From Actinomadura sp. J1-007 (GTDB lineage: Bacteria; Actinomycetota; Actinomycetes; Streptosporangiales; Streptosporangiaceae), in contig NZ_WING01000003.1 in the NCBI RefSeq assembly GCF_009793335.1, forward strand, positions 372,001-436,000: a stretch of DNA of 64,000 bases, read 5' to 3'. How positions within the stretch are numbered: the first letter of the stretch is position 1; each line of letters starts with the position of its first letter. The position numbers were made by a program, and so were the translations under genes. The notes under the pieces were generated by a model. It did no database searches, had not been told where the DNA came from, and saw only the letters and a list, made by a program, of their open reading frames with translations. This document shows, piece after piece, positions 55,683-63,918 of this stretch.

Positions 55683-56093
55683 TCACTCGGCGGGCGGGAC
55701 CACGACCGTTCCCGTCGCGGTGACCGCCACGATCGGCTCGGCGAGCACCTCGGCGGACGACTCGCCCTTGTCGGGACGTCCCCGGCACACCACGCGCGCC
55801 TCGAACTCCAGGGTGCGGCTGCGCCGGCCCACCCGGACGACCCTCGCGGTCGTCTCCAGGACGTCCCCGGCCCGGACGGGCGCCTTGAACTGCACGTCGG
55901 AGTACGAGGCGAACAGCCCCTCGTCGCCGTCGGTCCGCACGCAGACCTCCGTCGCCACGTCGCCGAACGCGACGAGCACGTACGCGCCGTCCACCAGGTT
56001 CCCGGCGTAGTGGGCGTGGGAGTACGGCACGTAGCGGCGGTGGGTGACGGTCAGGCCCTCGCGCGGGTCGCGGTCCGCGGGCGCGTCGGTCAT
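55683..56093 (-). CDS. kal: 3-aminobutyryl-CoA ammonia-lyase (hotdog fold)
   Basis: This is a 136-residue hotdog-fold protein. In lysine-fermenting bacteria the enzyme encoded with kamD/kamE removes ammonia from L-3-aminobutyryl-CoA to give crotonyl-CoA. Here the fold is visible as RRYVPYSHAHYAGNLVDGAYVLVAFGDVATEV (hotdog helix with the HYAG catalytic-loop region), DVQFKAPVRAGDVLETTARVVRVGRRSRTLEFEARVVCRG and the last strand EPIVAVTATGTVVVP. The start at 56093 overlaps kamE's stop by four bases, tying the function to the aminomutase rather than to an ordinary acyl-CoA thioesterase. Confidence 0.85.
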   Translation of the reverse strand: MTDAPADRDPREGLTVTHRRYVPYSHAHYAGNLVDGAYVLVAFGDVATEVCVRTDGDEGLFASYSDVQFKAPVRAGDVLETTARVVRVGRRSRTLEFEARVVCRGRPDKGESSAEVLAEPIVAVTATGTVVVPPAE

Positions 56094-56926
56094 CGGTTCT
56101 CCTCACGGGGCAGCAGGGCGTGGACCAGGTAGCTCGCGACCTCGGCGGGCGTGGTGCCCTTGCCGAAGATGCGGTCGACGCCGAGGTCCTCGGCGGACAC
56201 GGTGTCGAAGCGGGGGCCGCCGACGACCAGGAGGGGGCGGCCCATCCCGGCGGCGACGGCGGTCGGGTACTCGGCGTGGAACGCGGCGGCCATCTGCTTG
56301 GTGTTGTGCAGGTGCGCGTTGCGCTGGGTGACGACCTGGGAGACCAGGACGGCGTCGGCGTCGCGCTCCTTGGCGCGCTCGACGAGCTCGGCGACGGTGA
56401 CCTGGGCGCCCATGTTCACCACCTCGATCTCCCGGTAGTACTCCAGCCCCTTCTCCCCGGCGAAGCCCTTGACGTTGAGGATGGCGTCGATGCCGACGGT
56501 GTGGGCGTCGGTGCCGATGCAGGCGCCGACCACGACGAGCCGCCGGTTGAGGGCGCCGCGGATCGCGAGGTCGGCCTCCTTCGCGCTCAGCAGCGGGAAC
56601 TCGCGCTCGGGCGGCGCCGGGATGCTCGCGTAGTCGATGAGGTGCTGCGCGCGCCCGTACACGATGAAGAACGTGAAGTCGGGGCCCATCGGCTTGGCGT
56701 GCACGACGCTGGCGGGTTCGAGGCCCATCTTCCCGGCGAGTTGCAGCGCGGCGGCCTCGGCGCGCTTGCCCGCGGGGACGGGCAGGGTGAACGACATCTG
56801 GACCATGCCGTCGCCGGTGGTGTCCCCGTACGGGCGGATGACCTGGCGGGTGTCGGCGGGCTCGGCCGGCGCCTCGCCCGAGCCGGCCGGGGCCGCGGCG
56901 TTCCCCGCTGGGCTCTGGATCGTCAT
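56090..56926 (-). CDS. kamE: Beta-lysine 5,6-aminomutase beta subunit
   Basis: This 278-residue subunit binds both cofactors of the adenosylcobalamin- and PLP-dependent 5,6-aminomutase, which moves the terminal amino group of beta-lysine. The dimerisation and PLP lysine region reads LEPASVVHAKPMGPDFTFFIVYG. The B12-binding Rossmann domain has GACIGTDAHTVGIDAIL (D-x-H-x-x-G), then VVNMGAQV and the late GGPRFDTVSAEDLGVDRIFGKGTTP. A Pro/Ala-rich N-terminal tail of about 25 residues is extra. Coupled by ATGA to kamD upstream and kal downstream. Confidence 0.95.
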   Translation of the reverse strand: MTIQSPAGNAAAPAGSGEAPAEPADTRQVIRPYGDTTGDGMVQMSFTLPVPAGKRAEAAALQLAGKMGLEPASVVHAKPMGPDFTFFIVYGRAQHLIDYASIPAPPEREFPLLSAKEADLAIRGALNRRLVVVGACIGTDAHTVGIDAILNVKGFAGEKGLEYYREIEVVNMGAQVTVAELVERAKERDADAVLVSQVVTQRNAHLHNTKQMAAAFHAEYPTAVAAGMGRPLLVVGGPRFDTVSAEDLGVDRIFGKGTTPAEVASYLVHALLPREENR

Positions 56927-58521
56927 GCGGGCACCTCCTCCTGCGCGTGCGCGGTGTGCGGGTCCTCGCTGTCGAGGATCTCGATGGCGGGGTTGAAGTA
57001 GCCGTCGGCGCGCTCGACGACGCCGTCGAGGCCCTTGCCGCCGTCGGCGGGGCGGCGCGTCACGCCGAACGTGCCCTGGGCGATGGCGTCGAGCAGGCCG
57101 TCGTCGGCGACGCGTTCGAGGAGGTCGACCGACTCGGCGAGGACGCGCCGGGCGCGCTCGGCGACGAACCCGTCGGGGCGCGGCACGAAGTCCTCGGCGA
57201 GGGACCCGCACGCGTCGCGGACGTAGCGGACGTTCTCCAGGGCCAGGTCGCGGTCCGACAGCCACGGCGTGTGGATGCCCTCGGTCATCATCCCGATCAG
57301 GATGATCGACTGCCCGGTCATGACGCCGGCGAGGTTGAAGAACGCGTCGAGGAGGTACCCGGCGAAGATGTTGCCGGTCATGTGCTTGGTCGGCGGCATG
57401 TACTTCAGCGGCGCGTCCGGGAACAGCTCCCGCACGAGCTGGGCGTGGGCGAGCTCCATGCGGAACGACTGCGGCACCGACGGGTTGATCTCGAAGGCGT
57501 GGCCGAGGCCGAGCTGCCCGTCGGCGAGGCCCGCCTCGTGCCCGAACCGCTCGTTCAGGAGCTGGCTGACGACCACGGTGTGCGCGGCGTCCACCGCGTC
57601 GGCGGTGGTGAGGTAGTTGTCCTCGCCGGTGTTGATGACGATCCCGGCGCGCGCGTGGATCTGCCGGGAGAACCGCTGGTCGATGAACGTGCGGCGCGGG
57701 TTGATGTCGCGGAAGATGATCCCGTACATGCAGTCGTTCAGCATCATGTCCAGGCGCTCCAGCCCGGCGAGCGTCGCGATCTCCGGCATGCACAGCCCGG
57801 ACGCGTAGTTGGTCAGCCGGACGTAGCGGCCGAGCTCGCGCGACACGTCGTCCAGCGCCGACCGCATCAGCCGGAAGTTCTCCTGCGTGGCGTAGGTGCC
57901 CGCGTAGCCCTCGCGGGTCGCGCCCTCGGGGACGAAGTCCAGCAGCGACTGCCCGGTCGAGCGGATCACCGCGACGACGTCGGCGCCCTCGCGGGCGGCG
58001 GCCTGCGCCTGCGGGATGTCCTCGTAGATGTCGCCGGTCGCGACGATGAGGTAGATCCACGGCTGGGGCGGGTCGCCGACCTCGCGCAGCATCCGGTCGC
58101 GCTCGGCGCGGCGCCGGTCGACGCGGTCCATGCCGCCCCGCGCCGCGGCGCGGGCGGCGTCGCGGGCGTGCCCGGCGTCGGCCCCGCCGGGGTGCCGGAA
58201 CGTGACGCGCCCGCGCGCGGTCGCCTCCGCCAGGTCGCGCAGCGTGCCGTACGGGCCGTTCAGCAGCGCGTCCCAGACGGGCAGGGCGACGCCGCCCTCC
58301 AGGCCGACCTGGTCGCGGACCGCGTCGGCGAGGTGGTTGACCCAGGGCCGGCCGCCGTCGTCGGCGCCGGTCAGGCCGGCGAGCCGCAGCAGGGCCCGTT
58401 CGACGGAGACGGTCGTGTGGGTGCGGGCCATCCGGATGACCGGTTCGGCGGCCCGGGCGGCGAGCCGCCGGGCGGCGCGCACCGCCTCCGGATCGAGATC
58501 GAGCTTCCCCTGCGGCGCCAT
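56923..58521 (-). CDS. kamD: Beta-lysine 5,6-aminomutase alpha subunit
   Basis: The 532-residue alpha subunit forms the TIM barrel that holds substrate and adenosylcobalamin. Its length is close to clostridial KamD. Diagnostic segments are the early ARTHTTVSVERALLRLAGLTGAD, PWIYLIVATGDIYEDIPQAQAAAREGADVVAVIRSTGQSLLDFVPEG, YATQENFRLMRSALD, MLNDCMYGIIFRDINPRRTFIDQRFSRQI, the INTGEDNYLTTADAV block and YMPPTKHMTGNIF. The ATG at 58521 follows GGGGAGGCGG and is the first gene of the operon. A 14-base palindrome lies 75 bases upstream. Confidence 0.95.
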   Translation of the reverse strand: MAPQGKLDLDPEAVRAARRLAARAAEPVIRMARTHTTVSVERALLRLAGLTGADDGGRPWVNHLADAVRDQVGLEGGVALPVWDALLNGPYGTLRDLAEATARGRVTFRHPGGADAGHARDAARAAARGGMDRVDRRRAERDRMLREVGDPPQPWIYLIVATGDIYEDIPQAQAAAREGADVVAVIRSTGQSLLDFVPEGATREGYAGTYATQENFRLMRSALDDVSRELGRYVRLTNYASGLCMPEIATLAGLERLDMMLNDCMYGIIFRDINPRRTFIDQRFSRQIHARAGIVINTGEDNYLTTADAVDAAHTVVVSQLLNERFGHEAGLADGQLGLGHAFEINPSVPQSFRMELAHAQLVRELFPDAPLKYMPPTKHMTGNIFAGYLLDAFFNLAGVMTGQSIILIGMMTEGIHTPWLSDRDLALENVRYVRDACGSLAEDFVPRPDGFVAERARRVLAESVDLLERVADDGLLDAIAQGTFGVTRRPADGGKGLDGVVERADGYFNPAIEILDSEDPHTAHAQEEVPA

Positions 58522-58595
58522 TGCCGCCTCCCCTCACCCTCGTGCGCACTGCGGCGGACGATCGCGAACAATCGTCCGTCTTAGCGAGTTCCTTA

Positions 58596-58609
58596 CGGAA
58601 GATCTTCCG
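58596..58609. promoter_or_regulatory. Palindrome upstream of the kam operon
   Basis: CGGAAGATCTTCCG is a perfect 14-base palindrome in the 233-base divergent gap between kamD and the DUF4239 gene. It is a candidate operator for kamDE-kal; no dedicated regulator gene is adjacent. Confidence 0.5.
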
Positions 58610-58714
58610 GTATGGAAGCCGCGAACCGCAAGAACTATCCAGCCGCTCTTTTCCCTTCAGCCTGCCCCACGGACGAGTCACGGCAAACCCACCGTTGATC
58701 ACTGTAAGTAAAAC

Positions 58715-58720
58715 TAGAAT
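58715..58720 (+). promoter_or_regulatory. Candidate -10 element for the DUF4239 gene
   Basis: TAGAAT lies 34 bases before the ATG at 58755 in an AT-rich patch (58698-58722) that stands out from the surrounding GC-rich DNA. TTGATC at 58695-58700 is 14 bases upstream, a short spacer, so the -35 is uncertain. Confidence 0.4.
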
Positions 58721-58754
58721 CACGTCTCGTCACGAACGAGTCGAAGGGAGGGCC

Positions 58755-59525
58755 ATGCTCCTCTATCTGCTGGCCGCCGCGTGCGCGGTCGGAGTGGTGC
58801 TGGTCGCGAGCGTCATGATGCGCCGGCTCAGGCAGGCGACCGACGACGGCGAACCGGACGGCCCGACCGCCGCGCACACCGGCGCGATGCTGTCGGCGCT
58901 GTTCCTGCTGGCGTTCGCGATCGCGGTCGTGGTGCCGTGGACCAACGCCGACTCGGCCCGTTCCAACACCTACTCCGAGAGCCAGGCCGTCGTGGAGGCG
59001 TTCTGGTCGGCGTCGCGCCTGCCCGCGCCCGCCTCGACCCGAACGCAGCAGGGGCTGCGCGACTACGTGCGGCTCGTCCGCGAGACCGAGTGGCCGAGGA
59101 TGCGGCACGGCGACCTCAGCTCGGAGGGCTGGGCGCGGATCGACCGGATGCGCCGCGAGGTGATCGCGGTGGACCCCGGCGACAAGGACGAGGCCAAGGA
59201 CGCGCGCGCGTCCGTCCTCGACCACCTGACCGAGATCTCGGCCGCGCGGCACCAGCGCGCGATGGACGCCCGGGTGACGCCGCCGTCCGCGCTGCTCTGG
59301 GTGACGATCCTGACCGGCGTCGTCGTGGTGCTGCTGCCGTTCCTGGCGGGGGCGCGGCCGCGCGGCATGGCGCTGATCCCGCTGGCGCTGATGGCGGCGC
59401 TGCTGGCCGCGGGCACGTACCTGACGATCGACATCTCGCACGTGTTCTCCGGGGCCCTCGCGGTCCATCCGGACGCGTTCGACGGCGTCCAGGCCGAGCT
59501 GCGGCGCATCTCCGGGGGTGGCTGA
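58755..59525 (+). CDS. DUF4239 membrane protein
   Basis: This 256-residue membrane protein of the bestrophin-like DUF4239 family has two N-terminal helices (LLYLLAAACAVGVVLVASVMM and AMLSALFLLAFAIAVVVPW), a helical cytoplasmic part with NTYSESQAVVEAFWSASRLP and RDYVRLVRETEWPRMRHG, and two C-terminal helices (ALLWVTILTGVVVVLLPFLAGA, MALIPLALMAALLAAGTYLTI). Function is unknown. The ATG at 58755 follows GGGAGGG. The next gene begins three bases after its stop, so they are an operon. Confidence 0.85.
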   Translation: MLLYLLAAACAVGVVLVASVMMRRLRQATDDGEPDGPTAAHTGAMLSALFLLAFAIAVVVPWTNADSARSNTYSESQAVVEAFWSASRLPAPASTRTQQGLRDYVRLVRETEWPRMRHGDLSSEGWARIDRMRREVIAVDPGDKDEAKDARASVLDHLTEISAARHQRAMDARVTPPSALLWVTILTGVVVVLLPFLAGARPRGMALIPLALMAALLAAGTYLTIDISHVFSGALAVHPDAFDGVQAELRRISGGG

Positions 59526-59527
59526 CC

Positions 59528-60451
59528 GTGCGCCGCATCCCGAGGCGGCGCACCGTCCCGCTCGTCGCCGCCGGGTTCCTCGCGGGGGCGCTGGCCCTGC
59601 CGACCGCCGTCCTCGCGATGTCCACCTCCGCGCCGGCCCCCGAACCGCGCCGTGCCTCGTCCGGAGCTCCGCCCGGCGCCTCGTCCGGCGCCGCCTCGGG
59701 GCGTACGCCGGTGGTCAGGCCGCAGGACGCGCCCGCTCCGCCCGCGGCCGGGCCTGAACGCGGGGCCGTGCCGCGGGGCGAGCGGCGGGGCGACCGGGCG
59801 TCACCGCGGCCGGGCATCGCGCTGACGGCGGGGACGGGTGCCGGGGCGGGGGCGGCCGAGAGGGCCGGGCCCCGTTCCGGCGCGGTGGGCGGGGTGGGCC
59901 TGTGCCTCGGCGTCGGCTCCGTCCTCAGCGTGGACGTCGAACTGGGCGGTACGGGCTCCGCCTGCCGGTCGAGGGCACGGCCCGGGCATCCGCCGCCGCC
60001 CGTCCCGGTGCCGCCCAAGCCCGAGCCGCCCGTCCCGCCGAAGCCGCCGCATCCCGTTCCTCCGAAGCCTCCGAAGCCGCCGCACCCGGTGCCTCCGAAA
60101 CCGCCGCACATCGTCCCGCCCAAGCCCCCCAAGCCTCCGCACATCGTTCCGCCCAAGCCTCCGAGGCCGCCGCAGGTTCCGCCCGTTCAGCCGCCGCCGG
60201 CCCCGCCCCGGCCGCAGCCTCCGCCCGCCGCGAAACCCCCGGCGGCGGTGCCCGCTCCCCCACCCGTCCCTCCGAAACCGAAACCGAAACCGAAACCGAA
60301 GCCGCGTCCCCGGCCGAAGGCCACCCCGCACACGCGGGCGCACGCGGCGAAGCCGCTGCCGGAGCGCCGCGACCCGCTCGGCACCACGCTCGTCCTCGTC
60401 GTGGTGGCGGTCGTGGTGAGCGCTGGGACGGCCATCGCGTTCGGCCGCTGA
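59528..60451 (+). CDS. Proline-rich, probable wall-spanning protein anchored at both ends
   Basis: This 307-residue protein has an N-terminal signal or anchor (VPLVAAGFLAGALALPTAVLAMSTS), an Ala/Gly/Pro linker with one Cys pair (GLCLGVGSVLSV ... GSACRSR), then about 140 residues of P-P-K-P repeats in which VPPKPP, PPHIVPPKPP and PPHPVPPKPP alternate. It ends with PKPKPKPKPRPRPK and a C-terminal helix TLVLVVVAVVVSAGTAIAF. A polyproline rod of that length could cross the cell wall. It starts at GTG 59528, two bases after the DUF4239 stop, so the pair probably work together. A 20-base-arm terminator follows. Confidence 0.75.
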   Translation: MRRIPRRRTVPLVAAGFLAGALALPTAVLAMSTSAPAPEPRRASSGAPPGASSGAASGRTPVVRPQDAPAPPAAGPERGAVPRGERRGDRASPRPGIALTAGTGAGAGAAERAGPRSGAVGGVGLCLGVGSVLSVDVELGGTGSACRSRARPGHPPPPVPVPPKPEPPVPPKPPHPVPPKPPKPPHPVPPKPPHIVPPKPPKPPHIVPPKPPRPPQVPPVQPPPAPPRPQPPPAAKPPAAVPAPPPVPPKPKPKPKPKPRPRPKATPHTRAHAAKPLPERRDPLGTTLVLVVVAVVVSAGTAIAFGR

Positions 60452-60460
60452 CCAGCGGCG

Positions 60461-60540
60461 CGCCGTCCGCCCGCCCGCCGTCCGCCCGCCCGCCGGCCGC
60501 CCGTCCGTCGGCTGAACGGCCGGCGGGCGGGCGGACGGCG
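60461..60540. terminator. Very large bidirectional hairpin
   Basis: Perfect 20-base arms (60461-60480 and 60521-60540) enclose a 40-base loop and exactly fill the gap between two convergent genes. The arms consist mostly of CCG/CCGC repeats. Confidence 0.75.
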
Positions 60541-60541
60541 T

Positions 60542-63028
60542 TCACCGCAGGCGGCCCTTGAGGTACGGGGCGGTGCGGCTGCCGGGCGCGGCGGCGACCT
60601 CGGCCGGGGTGCCCCGCGCGACGACGCGTCCGCCCTCGTCGCCGCCGCCCGGTCCGAGGTCGATGACGTGGTCGGCGGCGGCCACGACGTCCAGGTCGTG
60701 CTCCACGACGACGACGGTCGCGCCGCCGTCCACCAGCGTGTGGAGCTGGCGCATCAGCAGGTCGGAGTCGGCGGGGTGCAGCCCGGTCGTCGGCTCGTCG
60801 AGGAGGTAGAGGGTGCGGCCCCGGCGGGCGCGCTGGAGCTCGGCGGCGAGCTTGACGCGCTGCGCCTCGCCGCCCGACAGCTCGGTCGCGGGCTGCCCGA
60901 GCCGCAGGTAGCCGAGCCCGACCTGGCGCAACGTGCCGAGCGGGCGGGCCGCCGGGGGCACGTCGTCCAGGAACGCTGCGGCCTCGTCCACGGTCATGCC
61001 GAGCACGTCGGCGATGCTCGCGCCCCGGTAGGCGACCTCCAGCGTCTCGGGGTTGTAGCGGGCGCCGTGGCAGACGTCGCACACCGCGTACGTGGTCGGC
61101 AGGAACAGCAGCTCGACGCTGATGTGGCCCTCGCCCTGGCAGTGCTCGCAGCGCCCGCCGGGCACGTTGAACGAGAACCGCGACGCCCCGTACCCGCGCG
61201 CCCTGGCCTCGTCCGTCGCGGCGAAGAGCTTGCGCACGGCGTCGAACAGCCCGGTGTAGGTGGCCAGGTTCGAGCGGGGCGTGCGTCCGATCGGCCGCTG
61301 GTCGACGCGTACGACCCGTTCGACGCGGGCCTCCCCGCCGTCCGATGGCTCGTCCTGTCGGCCGTCGTCGGCGGCGGCTCGTTCGGCGAGGACGTCGACC
61401 AGGGTGGACTTGCCTGAGCCGGAGACGCCGGTGACGGCGGTGAACGCGCCGAGCGGCACGTCGGCGTCCAGCCCGCGCAGGTTGTGGCGGGTGACGCCGC
61501 GCAGGCGGAGCCATCCGGCGGGTTCGCGGGGGGTGCGCGCGGGGCGCGGGACCTCGCCGAAGAGGTGGCGGCGCGTGACCGACTCCGGGACGTCGCGCAG
61601 GCCCGGCACGGGGCCGCTGTGCAGGACGCGGCCGCCGGCGGCGCCCGCGGCGGGGCCGACGTCCACGATCCAGTCGGCGCGGCGGACGATCTCCATGTCG
61701 TGCTCGATGAGGAAGACGGTGTTGCCCGCGGCCTTGAGCCGTTCGAGGACCTCCATCAGCGACTCGGTGTCGGCGGGGTGGAGCCCGGCGGACGGCTCGT
61801 CCAGCACGTACACGACGCCGAACAGGCCGGAGCGGAGCTGGGTCGCGAGCCGCAGCCGCTGGAGCTCGCCGGACGAGAGGGTGGGGGCGGCGCGCGAGAC
61901 GCTCAGGTAGCCGAGCCCGAGCTCGGTGAGGACGGCGACGCGGGCGGTCAGGTCGCGCGCCAGCGCCCCGGCCGGGCCGTCGCCGCCGGTGAACGGGCGC
62001 AGGACGGCGCCGAGCTCGGACAGCGGCAGGGCGGCCAGCTCGGCGATGTCGCGCCCGGCGAACGTGACGGCGAGGGCCTCGGGCCGCAGCCGGCGCCCGC
62101 CGCACAGCGGGCAGACGCCGCTGACCAGGTATCCGGCGGCGCGGCGGCGGGCCGGCTCGCTCCTGCTCTCGGCGTAGGTGCGCAGCACCAGGCGCCGGGC
62201 GCTGGAGTAGGTGCCCTGGTAGGGCCGGTGGATGCGGTGCGCCTCGCGGACGGGGTGGACGGTCACGACCGGCTGCTCGTCGGTGAACAGGATCCAGTCG
62301 CGCTGCTCCCGCGGCAGGTCGCGCCAGGGCCGGTCGATGTCGTAGCCGAGCGCGTCGAGGACGTCGCGCAGGTTCTTGCCCTGCCAGGCGCCGGGCCAGG
62401 ACGCGATCGCGCCGTCGCGGATGCTCAGCGACGGGTCGGGCACCAGGGACTCCTCGGTCACCTCGTGGACCTCGCCGAGGCCGTGGCAGCGCGGGCACGC
62501 GCCGGCGGCGGTGTTGGGCGAGAACGCGTCGGAGTCGAGCCGTTCGGCGCCGGGCGGGTGGTCGCCCGCGCGGGACATGAGCATCCGCAGCGAGTTGGAC
62601 AGGGTGGTGACCGTTCCGACGGACGATCGCGAGGAGGGGACGGAGCGGCGCTGTTCGAGGGCGACCGCGGGCGGCAGGCCGGTGATCTCGTCGACGGCGG
62701 GCGCGGCGACCTGGTGCAGCAGCCGCCGCGCGTAGGGGGCGACGGACTCCAGGTAGCGGCGCTGCGCCTCGGCGTACAGGGTGCCGAACGCCAGCGACGA
62801 CTTCCCCGACCCGGACACGCCGGTGAACGCCACGAGCGCGTCGCGGGGGATCGCGGTGTCGACGCCGCGCAGGTTGTGCTCGCGCGCGCCGCGCACCCGG
62901 ACGTACGGGTCGGAGGCCCCCTGCGCGAACGGCTCGGCGAACGGTCCGTCGGGCGATCCGGCGAACGGCTCGGCGGGCGGTCGGGCGGGCCGTTCGGCGG
63001 GCGGTCCGGCTGGGTGGTCGGGCTGCAT
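60542..63028 (-). CDS. UvrA-like ATP-binding protein (short class, drug-resistance type)
   Basis: This 828-residue protein has the double-ABC plan of UvrA: Walker A motifs GVSGSGKSSLAFGTLYAEAQRRY and GVSGSGKSTLVD, signature motifs LSSGELQRLRLATQL and LSGGEAQRVKLAAEL, Walker B VLDEPSAGLHP and LLDEPTTGLHP, and two zinc modules (CPRCHGLGEV/CPLCGGRRL and CEHCQGEGHISVEL ... CDVCHGARYN). It is shorter than the ~950-residue repair protein and no uvrB or uvrC is near. Short UvrA paralogues in actinomycetes give self-resistance to DNA-intercalating drugs (DrrC). The ATG at 63028 is preferred; a GTG at 63052 is in frame. The N-terminus has Pro/Ala/Asp repeats. Confidence 0.88.
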   Translation of the reverse strand: MQPDHPAGPPAERPARPPAEPFAGSPDGPFAEPFAQGASDPYVRVRGAREHNLRGVDTAIPRDALVAFTGVSGSGKSSLAFGTLYAEAQRRYLESVAPYARRLLHQVAAPAVDEITGLPPAVALEQRRSVPSSRSSVGTVTTLSNSLRMLMSRAGDHPPGAERLDSDAFSPNTAAGACPRCHGLGEVHEVTEESLVPDPSLSIRDGAIASWPGAWQGKNLRDVLDALGYDIDRPWRDLPREQRDWILFTDEQPVVTVHPVREAHRIHRPYQGTYSSARRLVLRTYAESRSEPARRRAAGYLVSGVCPLCGGRRLRPEALAVTFAGRDIAELAALPLSELGAVLRPFTGGDGPAGALARDLTARVAVLTELGLGYLSVSRAAPTLSSGELQRLRLATQLRSGLFGVVYVLDEPSAGLHPADTESLMEVLERLKAAGNTVFLIEHDMEIVRRADWIVDVGPAAGAAGGRVLHSGPVPGLRDVPESVTRRHLFGEVPRPARTPREPAGWLRLRGVTRHNLRGLDADVPLGAFTAVTGVSGSGKSTLVDVLAERAAADDGRQDEPSDGGEARVERVVRVDQRPIGRTPRSNLATYTGLFDAVRKLFAATDEARARGYGASRFSFNVPGGRCEHCQGEGHISVELLFLPTTYAVCDVCHGARYNPETLEVAYRGASIADVLGMTVDEAAAFLDDVPPAARPLGTLRQVGLGYLRLGQPATELSGGEAQRVKLAAELQRARRGRTLYLLDEPTTGLHPADSDLLMRQLHTLVDGGATVVVVEHDLDVVAAADHVIDLGPGGGDEGGRVVARGTPAEVAAAPGSRTAPYLKGRLR

Positions 63029-63156
63029 GTTCCGATCATTACAGACCGTCACGCGCCGTTCCGCGCCCGGTGTCCGGTTCGGCGTTGGAAATTCGGAATG
63101 CGGTGTGGGGCCGGGGACAGTACGGTTTCCTCTGTTCGATCACGGGGAGGTCGCCG

Positions 63157-63888
63157 ATGGCCAGGCTCAATCAGATCATCGCGGTGGAGAAGGGCGCCAA
63201 GACGCGCAGCCAGCGCGAGCTGACCGACATTTACCACGCCCTCCAGAAGCCCGCGCTGCTGTCGGGCATCTCGCGGACGTACCGGCCGAAGGACGAGGAG
63301 GGCGAGACGCTGCCGCCCGAGTCGACCAAGGTGCAGGTGAAGGCGGAGGACGCGCTGCGCGACGCCGCGAAGGCGCTGACCCGGCTGTTCGACGTGGTCG
63401 CGACCAAGGACTGGGCCAACCGCGAGGCGCGGGCGGACGTGGTGGTCGACGGCCGCACGATCGTGGAGTCGGTCCCCGTGACGTACCTGCTGTTCCTGGA
63501 GAAGCAGCTCACCGACCTGCACACGCTGGTCGGCAAGCTGCCCGTGCTGGACGCCGCCGAGTCGTGGTCCTACGACGAGGGCCAGGACGTGTGGCGGACC
63601 GAAGCGGTCGAGACCGCGCGGACCAAGAAGATCCCGCGGGCGCACGTGCTGTACGAGGCGACCGACAAGCACCCGGCGCAGGTCGAGACCTACACCGAGG
63701 ACGTCATCGTCGGCACCTGGACCAAGGTGGCGTTCTCCGGGGCGCTGCCCGCGCGGCGCGTCAACGAGCTGCGCGACCGCGTCGAGAAGCTCCAGTCGGC
63801 GGTCAAGTACGCCAGGGAGGAGGCGAACGCGGCCGAGGCGCCCGAACGGCATGTGGGCGAAGCGGTGTTCGCGTACCTTTTCTCCTGA
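63157..63888 (+). CDS. Conserved hypothetical protein
   Basis: I do not recognise a named family. The 243-residue soluble protein starts MARLNQIIAVEKGAKTRSQRELT, has a long central Lys/Asp/Glu/Val-rich region (STKVQVKAEDALRDAAKALTRLFDVVATKDWANREARADVVVDG), then YLLFLEKQLTDLHTLVGKLPVLDAAESWSYDEGQDVWRTE, and ends in a helix rich in Glu/Ala/Arg. Codon use and a GGGGAGG ribosome site support a real gene. Similar proteins are found in many actinobacteria, sometimes in phages. Composition suggests nucleic-acid or protein binding, not an enzyme. It is monocistronic. Confidence 0.8.
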   Translation: MARLNQIIAVEKGAKTRSQRELTDIYHALQKPALLSGISRTYRPKDEEGETLPPESTKVQVKAEDALRDAAKALTRLFDVVATKDWANREARADVVVDGRTIVESVPVTYLLFLEKQLTDLHTLVGKLPVLDAAESWSYDEGQDVWRTEAVETARTKKIPRAHVLYEATDKHPAQVETYTEDVIVGTWTKVAFSGALPARRVNELRDRVEKLQSAVKYAREEANAAEAPERHVGEAVFAYLFS

Positions 63889-63900
63889 ACCCACGAACTC

Positions 63901-63918
63901 CCCCGCTGGAGCGCGGGG
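63901..63918 (+). terminator. Terminator after the last gene
   Basis: CCCCGC (63901-63906) pairs with GCGGGG (63913-63918) twelve bases after the stop at 63888. The rest of the window to 64000 holds no gene; its last bases (GGAGGTTCGAATC) look like a tRNA T-arm cut by the edge. Confidence 0.55.

Noticed and set aside
55683..56093. Ordinary acyl-CoA thioesterase
   Set aside because: The fold alone would allow it, but the coupled position after kamDE matches the ammonia-lyase of the same pathway.
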